DNA of 57,738 nt, from assembly GCA_944324435.1 (NCBI GenBank), contig CALUWH010000013.1, positions 1 to 57,738 on the forward strand, in the 5' to 3' direction. Below are positions 34,511 through 42,824 of this stretch, one piece after another. The stretch's first letter is position 1. Every line of letters begins with the position of its first letter. Below the pieces are notes generated by a model, which was not told the origin of the DNA, did not search any database, and was given only the letters and a program-made list of their open reading frames with translations. The stretch comes from Candidatus Gastranaerophilales bacterium. Lineage in GTDB: Bacteria > Cyanobacteriota > Vampirovibrionia > Gastranaerophilales > Gastranaerophilaceae. A program made the translations under genes and the position numbers.

Positions 34511-35840
34511 AACCTGCTTTCTCTAAATTTTTACCCAATGCTGTTATTGTACCTGCACCAAGCCCTATTACCACATCCCCAGCTTTAAGCGTTGGAAGGA
34601 GCTTTGCGGCAACTTCCTCCATTCCGCCTGATAAATATTCATAATTAGCTTCTTGTGCGAATTTTTCGCTTGTAACACCCTCAATTTTGTCTTCAGATGC
34701 AGCATACACATCAGTTACTATAACTCGGCCGGCGTCTTTTAGCGCATTTTTAAACTCATTCCATAAAGATTTAAACCTGGTGTATCTATGCGGCTGGAAT
34801 ACGGCAACAACATTTTCTTTTCCAAACTTTGACGCAGCTGCCTCAAGTGTAGCCTTAATTTCTGTCGGATGATGAGCATAATCATCATAGACCTGAACTC
34901 CGCAAAACTCAGTTATTTTCTGGAATCTGCGCCCCATGCCGGTGAATTCATAAAAATACTCTGCAATACTTTTAATATCCACTCCCCCCTCATTTAGAGC
35001 CGCGATTACTGCAAGCGTATTATAGACATTATGCACACCGGCAAGCTGAATTTTTATATTAGCAAGCTGCCGGTCTTTATGATAAACGTCAAAACTTGTA
35101 CTATGGCTTGAATATTGCACATTCTTTGCCATATAATCAGCTGCATGAAGCCCGAAAGTTATAAAATTTCCTGTTAAAAATCTTATTCCCTCATCGTTAT
35201 TATTAACAATAACTTTCTTAGCTTGTGAAATAGCTTTATCAAAAGTCTTAACCAAATCTATAATTCCGTTTTTATAATAATCAAGATGGTCTTCTTCCAA
35301 GTTGTTTATTACAAGAATGTCAGGAGAATACTTGGTAATAGTTCCGTCACTTTCATCCAGCTCTGCAATAAAATAGTTTCCGTCTTTGTGCTGCGCATTG
35401 GTATTAAGCTCCGGAATTATTCCGCCGTCAACAAACGAAGGTTTGACTCCGCCTTTTTCCAGCACAAAGGATGCTAAACCGCTCGTTGTAGTCTTGCCAT
35501 GAGTTCCTGAAAACCCGATAAAGCATTTTCCGGAATCCTGTGCAGACTTTGCAATTTCTTCCAGCAAATCTGAGCGGTGGTATATTTTTAACCCGAGCTC
35601 TTTTGCCCTAATAAGTTCAGGATTCTCTTCCCTGATTGCAGAACTTTTAATAACAACGGCATCTGCAGGAACATTTTCAGCCCTATGTCCGATATAAACT
35701 TTTGCACCTAAATTTCTGAGTTGGTCTACATACTTGCTCTCAACAATATCCGAACCCGATACTTCATGTCCGTCTTCCAGCAAATATTTTGCTAGACCGC
35801 TCATTCCTATTCCGCCGATTGCTATAAAATGATATCTCAT
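34497..35840 (-). CDS. murC: UDP-N-acetylmuramate--L-alanine ligase
   Basis: 447 residues. The N-terminal Rossmann part is IGGIGMSGLAKYLLEDGHEVSGSD. The ATP loop is SGTHGKTTTSGL. The central catalytic residues are in ELDESDGT and NLEEDHLDYY, and the C-terminal domain has YDDYAHHPTEI. It adds L-Ala to UDP-MurNAc in the cytosol. It heads the murC-murB-ddl-ftsQ-hemW run and has an SD of GGAGAGG before ATG 35840. Confidence 0.98.
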   Translation of the reverse strand: MRYHFIAIGGIGMSGLAKYLLEDGHEVSGSDIVESKYVDQLRNLGAKVYIGHRAENVPADAVVIKSSAIREENPELIRAKELGLKIYHRSDLLEEIAKSAQDSGKCFIGFSGTHGKTTTSGLASFVLEKGGVKPSFVDGGIIPELNTNAQHKDGNYFIAELDESDGTITKYSPDILVINNLEEDHLDYYKNGIIDLVKTFDKAISQAKKVIVNNNDEGIRFLTGNFITFGLHAADYMAKNVQYSSHSTSFDVYHKDRQLANIKIQLAGVHNVYNTLAVIAALNEGGVDIKSIAEYFYEFTGMGRRFQKITEFCGVQVYDDYAHHPTEIKATLEAAASKFGKENVVAVFQPHRYTRFKSLWNEFKNALKDAGRVIVTDVYAASEDKIEGVTSEKFAQEANYEYLSGGMEEVAAKLLPTLKAGDVVIGLGAGTITALGKNLEKAGCVAS

Positions 35841-35862
35841 AACCTCTCCAATTCCTTAGAAT

Positions 35863-35892
35863 ATTATAGTATAAATGAAATACTATTTACAA
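35863..35892 (-). promoter_or_regulatory. Promoter of the murC operon
   Basis: Minus strand: TTGTAA (35892-35887), 18-bp spacer, TATAAT (35868-35863). The -35 overlaps the last two codons of rsmD. Predicted leader ~16 nt containing GGAGAGG. Confidence 0.55.
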
Positions 35893-36405
35893 GTCGAAAT
35901 TTAAGAATGTGACCATTTTTCCGCCATAGTTTTTTTGTTTTAAAATATTGAAGCCGTCAAAGCTAATTTCTTCAGAGTGTTCTGCAACAATAATTTTCCC
36001 TCTTACAAGCTCCAGAGTTTTTTCATATATTCCGCTCTTATATGGTGGGTCAATATAAACAACATCAAAAATTTTATTGGTTTTTGCAAGCAACTTCAAA
36101 CTGTCACCAACAAATAAATCAGGTTTCAATTTTAATGTTTGATAATTCTTTTTTATAATCTCTGCTGCTTTCGGATTTTTTTCAAAGATAACAGCTTCTT
36201 GGAATCCTCGGGATAAAGCTTCAAGACCCATTATTCCGGAACCTCCGAATACATCCATAAAACTTCTCCCATCAAAATCCCCAAGAATAGAATATAGAGT
36301 ATTAAAAACTCCCATCCTTACTTTTGATAATGTCGGGCGTGTAATCTTTTCATCAGGTGCAGTAATCTTCCGACCTTTATAAATTCCGGCAGTTATAATC
36401 ATCAA
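35887..36405 (-). CDS. rsmD: 16S rRNA (guanine(966)-N(2))-methyltransferase
   Basis: 172 residues. The N-terminus AGIYKGRKITAPDEKITRPTLSKVRMGVFN is diagnostic. The SAM-binding loop is FMDVFGGSGIMGLEALSRG and the catalytic motif IV is DVVYIDPPYKSG. It methylates G966 of 16S rRNA. It overlaps the bioD stop by 4 nt and so shares the bioD transcript. Confidence 0.96.
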   Translation of the reverse strand: MMIITAGIYKGRKITAPDEKITRPTLSKVRMGVFNTLYSILGDFDGRSFMDVFGGSGIMGLEALSRGFQEAVIFEKNPKAAEIIKKNYQTLKLKPDLFVGDSLKLLAKTNKIFDVVYIDPPYKSGIYEKTLELVRGKIIVAEHSEEISFDGFNILKQKNYGGKMVTFLNFDL

Positions 36406-37118
36406 CCTAAATCCAATTTTTCAATTTTTACTCTGAAAACGCTTTCAATATCAATACCGTTAATTATGGCCGAAATCAGATCATCCGGTGTAAATTTATC
36501 CTCCAGATGAGGAATAAGCCCTAAAATTTTTATACTGGTGTATTCTTCTATAACTCTAGGTATAGCTGTAAGAAGAGACTTCGGACAATCTTCTGTAATA
36601 TTATTTATAACAACACCTCTTATATCCAACCCCTTTTCTTGTGCCGTATAAATTGATAAAAGTGTATCATTTATAGAATCTTCTCTTGGGGTTACGACAA
36701 ACAGCAGAGGAATTTGCAATTTTCTGATTAAGTCTGTTGTTTGAACTCCGGGCGCAAGAGGACTTAAAATCCCACTGTCACCGTCAAGTATTGTACAATC
36801 CGAAAGACTTGAAATCCTTGCATATTCGCTTGAAATTAAATCAATATCAATAGGTTCGTTATCAAGCTCGGAAGCAATTAGCGGTTCTGCATTTGATTTA
36901 AATAAGTATGAAAAATGTGTTTCGATATATGGATCTATAGATTTTACGAAAGTTAGATCCGGTGACTGCATAAAACCATTGTGTTCAATTCCTGCCGTTT
37001 GTATCGGCTTATAAACACGTGTAGCATAACCAAGGCTTTGCATAGTGCCTGCAATACCTGCAGTAAGGAAGGTTTTACCGTCTTTTCGTTTTGATGATGT
37101 TATGTATATGTTTAACAT
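36402..37118 (-). CDS. bioD: ATP-dependent dethiobiotin synthetase BioD-like
   Basis: 238 residues. P-loop NTPase with a variant start (ITSSKRKDGKTFLTAG in place of the usual GTDTGVGKT-type loop). The substrate segment VYKPIQTAG and the later SGILSPLAPGVQTTDLIRKL match BioD/CobB-type enzymes. It would close the ureido ring of dethiobiotin. No other biotin genes are in the window, and the P-loop variation leaves room for a related BioD-like role. It begins with an apparently leaderless promoter and overlaps rsmD by 4 nt. Confidence 0.8.
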   Translation of the reverse strand: MLNIYITSSKRKDGKTFLTAGIAGTMQSLGYATRVYKPIQTAGIEHNGFMQSPDLTFVKSIDPYIETHFSYLFKSNAEPLIASELDNEPIDIDLISSEYARISSLSDCTILDGDSGILSPLAPGVQTTDLIRKLQIPLLFVVTPREDSINDTLLSIYTAQEKGLDIRGVVINNITEDCPKSLLTAIPRVIEEYTSIKILGLIPHLEDKFTPDDLISAIINGIDIESVFRVKIEKLDLG

Positions 37119-37124
37119 AAGTTT

Positions 37125-37133
37125 ATAATACCA
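37125..37133 (-). promoter_or_regulatory. Extended -10 of bioD-rsmD, leaderless
   Basis: Minus-strand TGGTATTAT (37133-37125) is 6 nt before ATG 37118. A -35-like TTTACT (37153-37148) lies 17 bp upstream of the hexamer. No SD. Confidence 0.55.
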
Positions 37134-37182
37134 CTTCTAAATACTATAGTAAATGCTTTATAAAATTTACAACTTGATTATT

Positions 37183-37211
37183 TTGAAAAAATGTATTAGA
37201 ATACCCATAAT
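37183..37211 (+). promoter_or_regulatory. Promoter of the TPR lipoprotein-lgt-skp run
   Basis: TTGAAA (37183-37188), 17-bp spacer, CATAAT (37206-37211). Predicted leader ~23 nt with GAGGA at 37226-37230, 10 nt before ATG 37241. Confidence 0.55.
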
Positions 37212-37240
37212 AATTTTGTAGAGTTGAGGATATTGTTGAT

Positions 37241-37840
37241 ATGAAAAAAGCTTTGATGATTGTTTCTGTACTAATGATTGCAGTTATATCGACAGCATGT
37301 ATTAATAACATAGCCGTACAGGAACTTAATAATAAGGCGGCAGAATTTATGCAGAAAGGTGATTATGAATCTGCCATGAACAGACTGCAGGCAAGTCTTG
37401 ATTTAGATTCAACGATGTATGAAACATATTATAATTTAGGCGTTGCAGCAATTAGCGCGCATAAATTTGAAAAAGCAATTGAGGCACTAGAGGGCGGCAT
37501 AAAAATTAAACCTGATTATGCCGATTTTTATTATTCTTTAGGCATTGCACAATCAGAATTGGCTGATGAAATTCTGGCTAAAGCGGACGAAGAAAATTCT
37601 AAACCGGAAGAAAAAAATGACAACGTAAATGAAAATAATCCGCTTATGGAAGCTGATAAACGAGTTGAGGTATCAGAAGAGAAAGCAAAAGCTATTGAGT
37701 ACAAGAAAGCATCTGTTGAGAATCTTAATAAGTATTTGGGTATGAATCCTAATACCGAGGATAAAGAAACAATAGAAGCGCTTATCCAAGAATCAAATTC
37801 GTTTATCAACGGTGATGATATACAATCTAAGGCTGAATAA
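37241..37840 (+). CDS. TPR-containing probable lipoprotein
   Basis: 199 residues. The N-terminus MKKALMIVSVLMIAVISTAC looks like a type II signal peptide, with Cys 20 as the likely lipidation site (the -3 residue is not the classical Leu). Two or three TPR-like helical pairs follow: NKAAEFMQKGDYESAMNRLQ, YYNLGVAAISAHKFEKAIEAL and YYSLGIAQSELA. The C-terminal third is charged. Likely a protein-interaction scaffold in the envelope. Its stop is immediately followed by the lgt ATG (no gap), which encodes the enzyme that would lipidate it. Confidence 0.88.
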   Translation: MKKALMIVSVLMIAVISTACINNIAVQELNNKAAEFMQKGDYESAMNRLQASLDLDSTMYETYYNLGVAAISAHKFEKAIEALEGGIKIKPDYADFYYSLGIAQSELADEILAKADEENSKPEEKNDNVNENNPLMEADKRVEVSEEKAKAIEYKKASVENLNKYLGMNPNTEDKETIEALIQESNSFINGDDIQSKAE

Positions 37841-38623
37841 ATGTTTACATCCCCTTCTCAAATTCTATGTACGATTTGCGGCGTTAATATTTATTATTAC
37901 GGCGTAATTATGGCAATTGCAATTGTTATAGGCACACTTGTATCCGATTGGGCAGGGACAAAATATTTTAACCTTAAAAAAGAAACCATAATTGATATGG
38001 CGCCTTATTTAATTATCTTTGGAATAATTGGCGCAAGATTATATTATTGTATTTTGAACTATGATTTTTATTTAAGATTTCCAACTGAAATAATAGCCAT
38101 AAGGCATGGCGGCATTTCGATTCATGGTGCAATCCTTGGAGGTGCGTTCGGGCTATGGTTGTTTTCTATCAGGCATAAGCTTTCGGCTCTCAAGCTATGC
38201 GATGTTTCAGTTATAGGATTGTCAATTGCACAGGCTATAGGAAGATGGGGTAACTTTTTTAACTCAGAAGCTTTTGGAGGTCCGACAAATCTTCCGTGGA
38301 AATTATATATTGCACCTCAATACAGACCAATCCCATACAGCGACTATGCTTTTTTTCATCCGGCATTTCTGTATGAGAGTATTTTAGATATGGTTATTTT
38401 TGCGATTATTCTATTTCTTGTGAAGAGTAACAAAATAAAAAAAGAAGGGAATTTAGCGCTTATATACCTCATAATGTATTCTATTGTGAGAATAGCTGTA
38501 GAGAGTTTAAGGCTCGATAGTGTAAAATATGTTCTGGGAATGCCGGTTGCAATATTTGTGTCCATAAGTATAATAGTTTTATCAGTTTTACTTCTGTTCT
38601 ACAGAAAATATACAAATAAGTAG
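37841..38623 (+). CDS. lgt: Prolipoprotein diacylglyceryl transferase
   Basis: 260 residues with about seven membrane spans. Family motifs: YYYGVIMAIAI near residue 18, GARLYYCILNY, IRHGGISIHGAILGG, and GRWGNFFNSEAFG (the signature). HPAFLYES contributes the second conserved site. It transfers diacylglycerol from phosphatidylglycerol to the lipobox Cys in the inner membrane. Starts directly after the TPR lipoprotein stop. Confidence 0.97.
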   Translation: MFTSPSQILCTICGVNIYYYGVIMAIAIVIGTLVSDWAGTKYFNLKKETIIDMAPYLIIFGIIGARLYYCILNYDFYLRFPTEIIAIRHGGISIHGAILGGAFGLWLFSIRHKLSALKLCDVSVIGLSIAQAIGRWGNFFNSEAFGGPTNLPWKLYIAPQYRPIPYSDYAFFHPAFLYESILDMVIFAIILFLVKSNKIKKEGNLALIYLIMYSIVRIAVESLRLDSVKYVLGMPVAIFVSISIIVLSVLLLFYRKYTNK

Positions 38624-38635
38624 GAAGGGTTTATT

Positions 38636-39085
38636 ATGAAAAAAAAGATTATCACATTATCAATGACTTTAGCAATCCTATGTTCAACTGCCGCTTTTGC
38701 AGCGCCGTCACCGCAAAAAATAGCAGTTGTTGATATTCAGAAAGTTGTTGCATCATCTTCTCAGGTAAAAGCACTCAAGTCTTCTCAGGAAGCTAAGAAT
38801 AAAGAATTAACAACTTTTATCAAAAACGCACAGGCAGATGTTAACAAACAAACAGACGCGAAAAAGAAAAAAGAACTTGCTGAAAAATATGAAAAACAAT
38901 TAGCATCTAAAAGAGAAGCTAATGCAAAAGACTACGCCGCAAAGTTAAAAGCTGCAGACGAGACTATTACATCTCAAATCGGTAAAAAGGCGGCTGAGAT
39001 GGGCTACACAATGGTATTGCCTAAATCAGCAGTAATATACGGTGGAGATGATATTACGGCAACTATATTGCAGGTAATCAAATAA
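38636..39085 (+). CDS. OmpH/Skp-like periplasmic chaperone
   Basis: 149 residues. Signal peptide MKKKIITLSMTLAILCSTAAFA. The mature start KIAVVDIQKVVASSSQVKALK is the hallmark of the OmpH family. A long Lys/Ala-rich coiled coil (~50-110) forms the tentacle, and the C-terminal beta strand is YTMVLPKSAVIYGGDDIT. It carries unfolded outer-membrane proteins through the periplasm, supporting the diderm interpretation. Confidence 0.93.
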   Translation: MKKKIITLSMTLAILCSTAAFAAPSPQKIAVVDIQKVVASSSQVKALKSSQEAKNKELTTFIKNAQADVNKQTDAKKKKELAEKYEKQLASKREANAKDYAAKLKAADETITSQIGKKAAEMGYTMVLPKSAVIYGGDDITATILQVIK

Positions 39086-39088
39086 ACA

Positions 39089-40120
39089 ATGAAAGCTGTA
39101 TTATTTTACGGACCACAGGATATACGGTATGAAGACACAAGGATTAAACCTTTAGAAAAAGGCGAAATCCTTGTTAAAATAGAGGCTGCTTTAACTTGCG
39201 GTACTGACGTAAAGACTTTCAGACGGGGCCACCCTGTTTTGATAAAACAAGTTCCGTCCGGTTTTGGGCATGAATTTTCCGGAATTGTAGAAAAAGTTGC
39301 AGCGGACGTAAAAAATGTTAAGACTGGTGATAGGGTTGTTTGTGCAAACTCTGCTCCATGCGGCGAATGTTTTTATTGCAAACGCGGAGAATATAATCTT
39401 TGCGAAAATCTTGATTTATTAAACGGTGCTTACGCTGAGTACATAGTGGTTCCCTCAAGAATTGTAGAAAAGAATACGCTGCTGCTTCCGCCAAGTCTTT
39501 CTTTTGAAAAAGCTGCTTTTACAGAGCCGCTTGCTAATGTTGTTCATGGAATAGAAAGAACCGGCATAAAACCCGGGCAAACAGTTGGAGTAATCGGAAT
39601 TGGACCAATCGGACTTATGTTTGCCCGGCTTGCTAAACTCAAAGGAGCAAGAGTTATAGTTGCAGGAAGAAATCCCTTGAAGTTAAAGCTTGCAGACGAG
39701 TTTGCGCATGCAGACGAAATAGTAGACCTAAAGAAATATACTAATCCTGAAAAAATATTTAAGGATTTTTCTGATGAAAAAAAAGGGCTTGATGTCGCAA
39801 TAGAATGTGTCGGTATGCCTGAAATTTGGGAGCTTGTATTCTCTTGTGTACGTCCCGGCGGAACAGTTCACTTCTTTGGGGGCTGTAAGTCCGGCTCCAA
39901 GGTCAGTATTGATACAACAAAAATGCACTACGGTGATATAAGGCTTATGAGCGTATTTCACCATACACCTAAATATTTCAGGCAATCGCTGGATTTGATC
40001 GCATCAGGAGACATAGAAGTAGAAAAACTCATAACGGACACTCTTCCGCTAGAAAAAGTTCAATACGCTATGGAAAGACATATTGCCGGCAATGCTATTA
40101 AGTTCTTAATTAAACCTTAA
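39089..40120 (+). CDS. Zinc-dependent medium-chain alcohol/polyol dehydrogenase
   Basis: 343 residues. Catalytic zinc residues are in LTCGTDVK and GFGHEFSG. The structural zinc lobe is CGECFYCKRGEYNLC. The NAD(P) loop is GVIGIGPIGLMFARLA. The Cys-Gly-Thr-Asp motif and overall layout are like sorbitol/threonine dehydrogenases; the substrate is not identifiable. ATG 39089 is 3 nt after the skp stop and has no recognisable SD, so it may be coupled to the upstream reading frame. It is followed by 406 nt of noncoding DNA. Confidence 0.9.
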   Translation: MKAVLFYGPQDIRYEDTRIKPLEKGEILVKIEAALTCGTDVKTFRRGHPVLIKQVPSGFGHEFSGIVEKVAADVKNVKTGDRVVCANSAPCGECFYCKRGEYNLCENLDLLNGAYAEYIVVPSRIVEKNTLLLPPSLSFEKAAFTEPLANVVHGIERTGIKPGQTVGVIGIGPIGLMFARLAKLKGARVIVAGRNPLKLKLADEFAHADEIVDLKKYTNPEKIFKDFSDEKKGLDVAIECVGMPEIWELVFSCVRPGGTVHFFGGCKSGSKVSIDTTKMHYGDIRLMSVFHHTPKYFRQSLDLIASGDIEVEKLITDTLPLEKVQYAMERHIAGNAIKFLIKP

Positions 40121-40526
40121 TCATAATCACTAAACAGGAACGGCACATTTAAGTCAGTATTATCTGGCGCAACCAGGTAATACCCAAAATAATCATTATA
40201 TACGCAGTACGCATGCAAGATTTTAAATATAAGCTCCAGTGTTATGTTCACATGAATTATCCAACTATTTTTTGTAAAAAACTTTTGACTCAATTTTGTA
40301 AAAAGTTATTGTTGGAGACCATACAATCTACTGTTTGTTGTTCATTTTGATACTTCTGCCTTGCATTGCAACGAATAAACAATAAAGCAATCAATTTTTT
40401 TAGCTACCGGATTAAATTTGTTGCACTCTAAATATTTCTTTTGTGCTATATTTGTACAGGGAGAGTATGACAATAGCCGATTAACTCTAATTGTTTGTAA
40501 AAGAATGAAGTATAAAGAAGGTATTT
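40121..40526. other. Noncoding gap: hairpin, paired motifs and promoter of hydrogenase-like genes
   Basis: No convincing gene. An 11-bp inverted repeat (40157-40167 / 40173-40183, loop CGCAA, one G-T wobble) lies 36 nt after the dehydrogenase stop and has no U tract. TTTTGTAAAAA occurs twice, at 40270-40280 and 40294-40304, 24 bp apart. An extended -10 (TGCTATATT, 40444-40452) would start a ~68-nt leader ending in AAGAAGG before ATG 40527. Confidence 0.55.
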
Positions 40527-41990
40527 ATGAACTGGATAATTACGGAAAATAATAAAAAAATAAACGCTCTTGATATTCCGGCTGTTTCAATAGACGAAAT
40601 TAGAGCAGATGTTGAAAATATGAAAATGAGAGTTGTCGGATTCTTTGGTAAAAAAGAATTTGATAATGTAAGATTATACGTTGTAATGGCTGACGATAAA
40701 GTCGGGAAATTGTATATAACTTCAAGTATATTTACACCTGATATGAAATCTTATCAGTCATTTACACAGACAATTCCTGCGTTTCATATATTTGAAAGGG
40801 AGTTCTATGAAGAATTTGGAATCGAACCTCTTAACCACCCCTGGCTGAAGCCTGTAAGAATCAATCAGGACAAGTATCCTTTCTTTGAGATGGAAGGCGA
40901 AGATGTTCACCAGGTTGCAGTAGGCCCGATTCACGCAGGCGTAATCGAGCCCGGACATTTCAGATTTATGTGTCAGGGCGAAAAAGTATATGATTTAGAG
41001 ATTATGCTCGGCTATCAGCACAGAGGGGTAGAGGATTTGTTCTTAAAAGACAAAAGGTATAATAACCGCCTTGCAGAATCTGTATGCGGAGACACGGTTA
41101 TCGGGTACAATATGGCATACTCTCAGGCAATGGAAGAGTTATCCGATACAAAAATTTCTTCTAAGGCCCAAATTATAAGACGTATTGCGTTAGAGATGGA
41201 GAGAATGGCAATCCATATCGGTGATATGGGTGCAATCGCAGGTGATATGGCTTATTTGATGGGTGCTTCGATCTTCGGGATTACGAGAACTCTTGTAATC
41301 AATACAATGCTTGAAATCTCAGGCAGCCGTTTCGGAAGAGGCTTAATTAACGTAGGCGGTGTTAATTTTGATATTGATGATGAGATGTCTGAAAAGATTG
41401 TTAAAATGCTGGACGATGTTGCAAAAACAGTAGATCGAACAACAAAAGTTATGCTCAAAACACCTTCCTGCATATCAAGAATGGAACGAACAGGCGTTGT
41501 AAACACCGATAACGCAAAATCTCTTGGAGCAGTTGGCATGGCTGCGCGTTCTTCCGGTGTGGATATTGATACGAGATTCGATTTTAATGACAGCTGGTAC
41601 ACTTCTCTTGATGTTGTTAAGCCGTTTAAGGCAACAGGAGATGTTCATTCAAGATTCACTTTAAGATATAAGGAAATTAAGCAGTCAATGCAGATTGTAA
41701 AAAAACTTCTTGCAAAACTTAGTGAATACAAGGATGAGCCGGTAAAGGTTGAGCCAAATAAGAATCTTTCTCCAAACTCTTTTGTCGTATCAATGACAGA
41801 AGGCTGGAGAGGTGAGATTGTGCATATTGCAATAACCGGAGCAAACGGAGAACTTATAAGATACAAAATAAAGGACCCGTCTTTCAATAACTGGTATATG
41901 CTTGCAATGGCAGTAAGAAATAACGGAGTATCGGATTTTCCGCTCTGCAATAAGAGCTTCAACCTCTCATACTGCGGAAACGATTTATAA
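40527..41990 (+). CDS. Group 4 hydrogenase-like large subunit lacking Ni ligands (HycE/NuoCD-like)
   Basis: 487 residues. The N-terminal ~140 resemble the NuoC/30-kDa domain (EREFYEEFGIEPLNHPWLKPVR), fused to a NuoD/hydrogenase large-subunit domain (GYQHRGVEDLF, RIALEMERMAIHIGDMGA). The first Ni site is ESVCGDTV instead of RxCGxC, so only one Cys remains. The second is KDPSFNNW instead of DPCxxC, with both Cys gone. This pattern matches energy-converting-hydrogenase-related (Ehr-type) or Fpo/Nuo-like proteins, not an active [NiFe] hydrogenase (established family logic plus inference). An SD (AAGAAGG) precedes ATG 40527. Membrane subunits are absent here. Confidence 0.85.
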   Translation: MNWIITENNKKINALDIPAVSIDEIRADVENMKMRVVGFFGKKEFDNVRLYVVMADDKVGKLYITSSIFTPDMKSYQSFTQTIPAFHIFEREFYEEFGIEPLNHPWLKPVRINQDKYPFFEMEGEDVHQVAVGPIHAGVIEPGHFRFMCQGEKVYDLEIMLGYQHRGVEDLFLKDKRYNNRLAESVCGDTVIGYNMAYSQAMEELSDTKISSKAQIIRRIALEMERMAIHIGDMGAIAGDMAYLMGASIFGITRTLVINTMLEISGSRFGRGLINVGGVNFDIDDEMSEKIVKMLDDVAKTVDRTTKVMLKTPSCISRMERTGVVNTDNAKSLGAVGMAARSSGVDIDTRFDFNDSWYTSLDVVKPFKATGDVHSRFTLRYKEIKQSMQIVKKLLAKLSEYKDEPVKVEPNKNLSPNSFVVSMTEGWRGEIVHIAITGANGELIRYKIKDPSFNNWYMLAMAVRNNGVSDFPLCNKSFNLSYCGNDL

Positions 41991-42046
41991 TGCAGCATAA
42001 AGAGTGGAGCGAAAAATCGTTTCACAGATTGGCAAAAAGGAAGTAA
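41990..42046 (+). CDS. Possible 18-codon ORF coupled to the large subunit
   Basis: The large-subunit stop overlaps an ATG (TAATG at 41988-41992) that opens an 18-residue frame, MQHKEWSEKSFHRLAKRK, ending in TAA at 42046. It fills most of the gap before the small-subunit gene. It may only be a coupling device or chance; no similarity is known. Confidence 0.2.
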   Translation: MQHKEWSEKSFHRLAKRK

Positions 42047-42061
42047 TAGAAGGATATAAAA

Positions 42062-42808
42062 ATGTTAACAGATACAATAGTTTTAAAATATTTTCAAGGG
42101 AAACAATACATACCGGATATTCCGAATGCGCCAATGCGCAGCCAATTTAGAGGGTTTCCGCTTCTAAAGAAATGCGAAGGCTGCACAATTGATGAATCAA
42201 TCTGTCCTACTGGTGCACTTAAAACAAATCCGCTTTCAATTGATTTAGGCAAATGCACTCTTTGCGGTGATTGTGCTTGTGAGGCAATTAAATTCAGTAA
42301 TTATTACAAACTTTCATCAACTGACAGAGATAAGTTGATAATTACAGAAGATATGACGCCTGAAGAATTTGAAAAGGCTGCAATAAGAGCAAGAAAAGAG
42401 ATAAGAAAAGTTTTCTCAAAATCATTGAAGCTAAGACAAGTTTCAGCGGCAGGCTGCAACGGGTGCGAGATGGAATTGAACGCTTGTTCAAACTGCAACT
42501 TTGATATGGGAAGATTCGGAATAGACTTTGTTGCGTCACCTCGCCACGCTGACGGAATTGTCGTAACAGGGCCGATTTCTGATAATATGGCTTATGCTCT
42601 GGAGGACTGCTACAAGCATACTCCAAATCCCAAAATTGTAATACTTGCTGGTGCCTGCGCAATTTCAGGCGGAGTATTCCAAGAATCAAATAAATTAAAC
42701 AGGGAATTTTTAGAAAAATATCCGATTGATTTGTATATTCCCGGATGCCCTGTACATCCGCTGACATTTATAAACGGAGTTCTTGATTTTATAACAAAAA
42801 AAAGCTAA
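42062..42808 (+). CDS. Ferredoxin-NuoB-like small subunit fusion of hydrogenase-like complex
   Basis: 248 residues, SD GAAGGA before ATG 42062. Residues ~35-85 are ferredoxin-like with CEGC, CPTGA and CTLCGDCAC; the spacing of the last group differs from the standard CxxCxxCxxxCP. Residues ~130-245 are NuoB/HycG-like, with all proximal-cluster Cys visible (AAGCNGCEME, AGACAISGG, PGCPVHP). It would carry electrons to the large subunit. It resembles a fused HycF-HycG. No NuoH/NuoL-like membrane genes are adjacent. Confidence 0.88.
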   Translation: MLTDTIVLKYFQGKQYIPDIPNAPMRSQFRGFPLLKKCEGCTIDESICPTGALKTNPLSIDLGKCTLCGDCACEAIKFSNYYKLSSTDRDKLIITEDMTPEEFEKAAIRARKEIRKVFSKSLKLRQVSAAGCNGCEMELNACSNCNFDMGRFGIDFVASPRHADGIVVTGPISDNMAYALEDCYKHTPNPKIVILAGACAISGGVFQESNKLNREFLEKYPIDLYIPGCPVHPLTFINGVLDFITKKS

Positions 42809-42824
42809 TGAAAGTCAGTGTGAC

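Noticed and set aside
40467..40484. Five-codon leader peptide (ATG 40467) before the hydrogenase-like gene
   Set aside because: Too short to judge; no attenuator-like hairpin follows.
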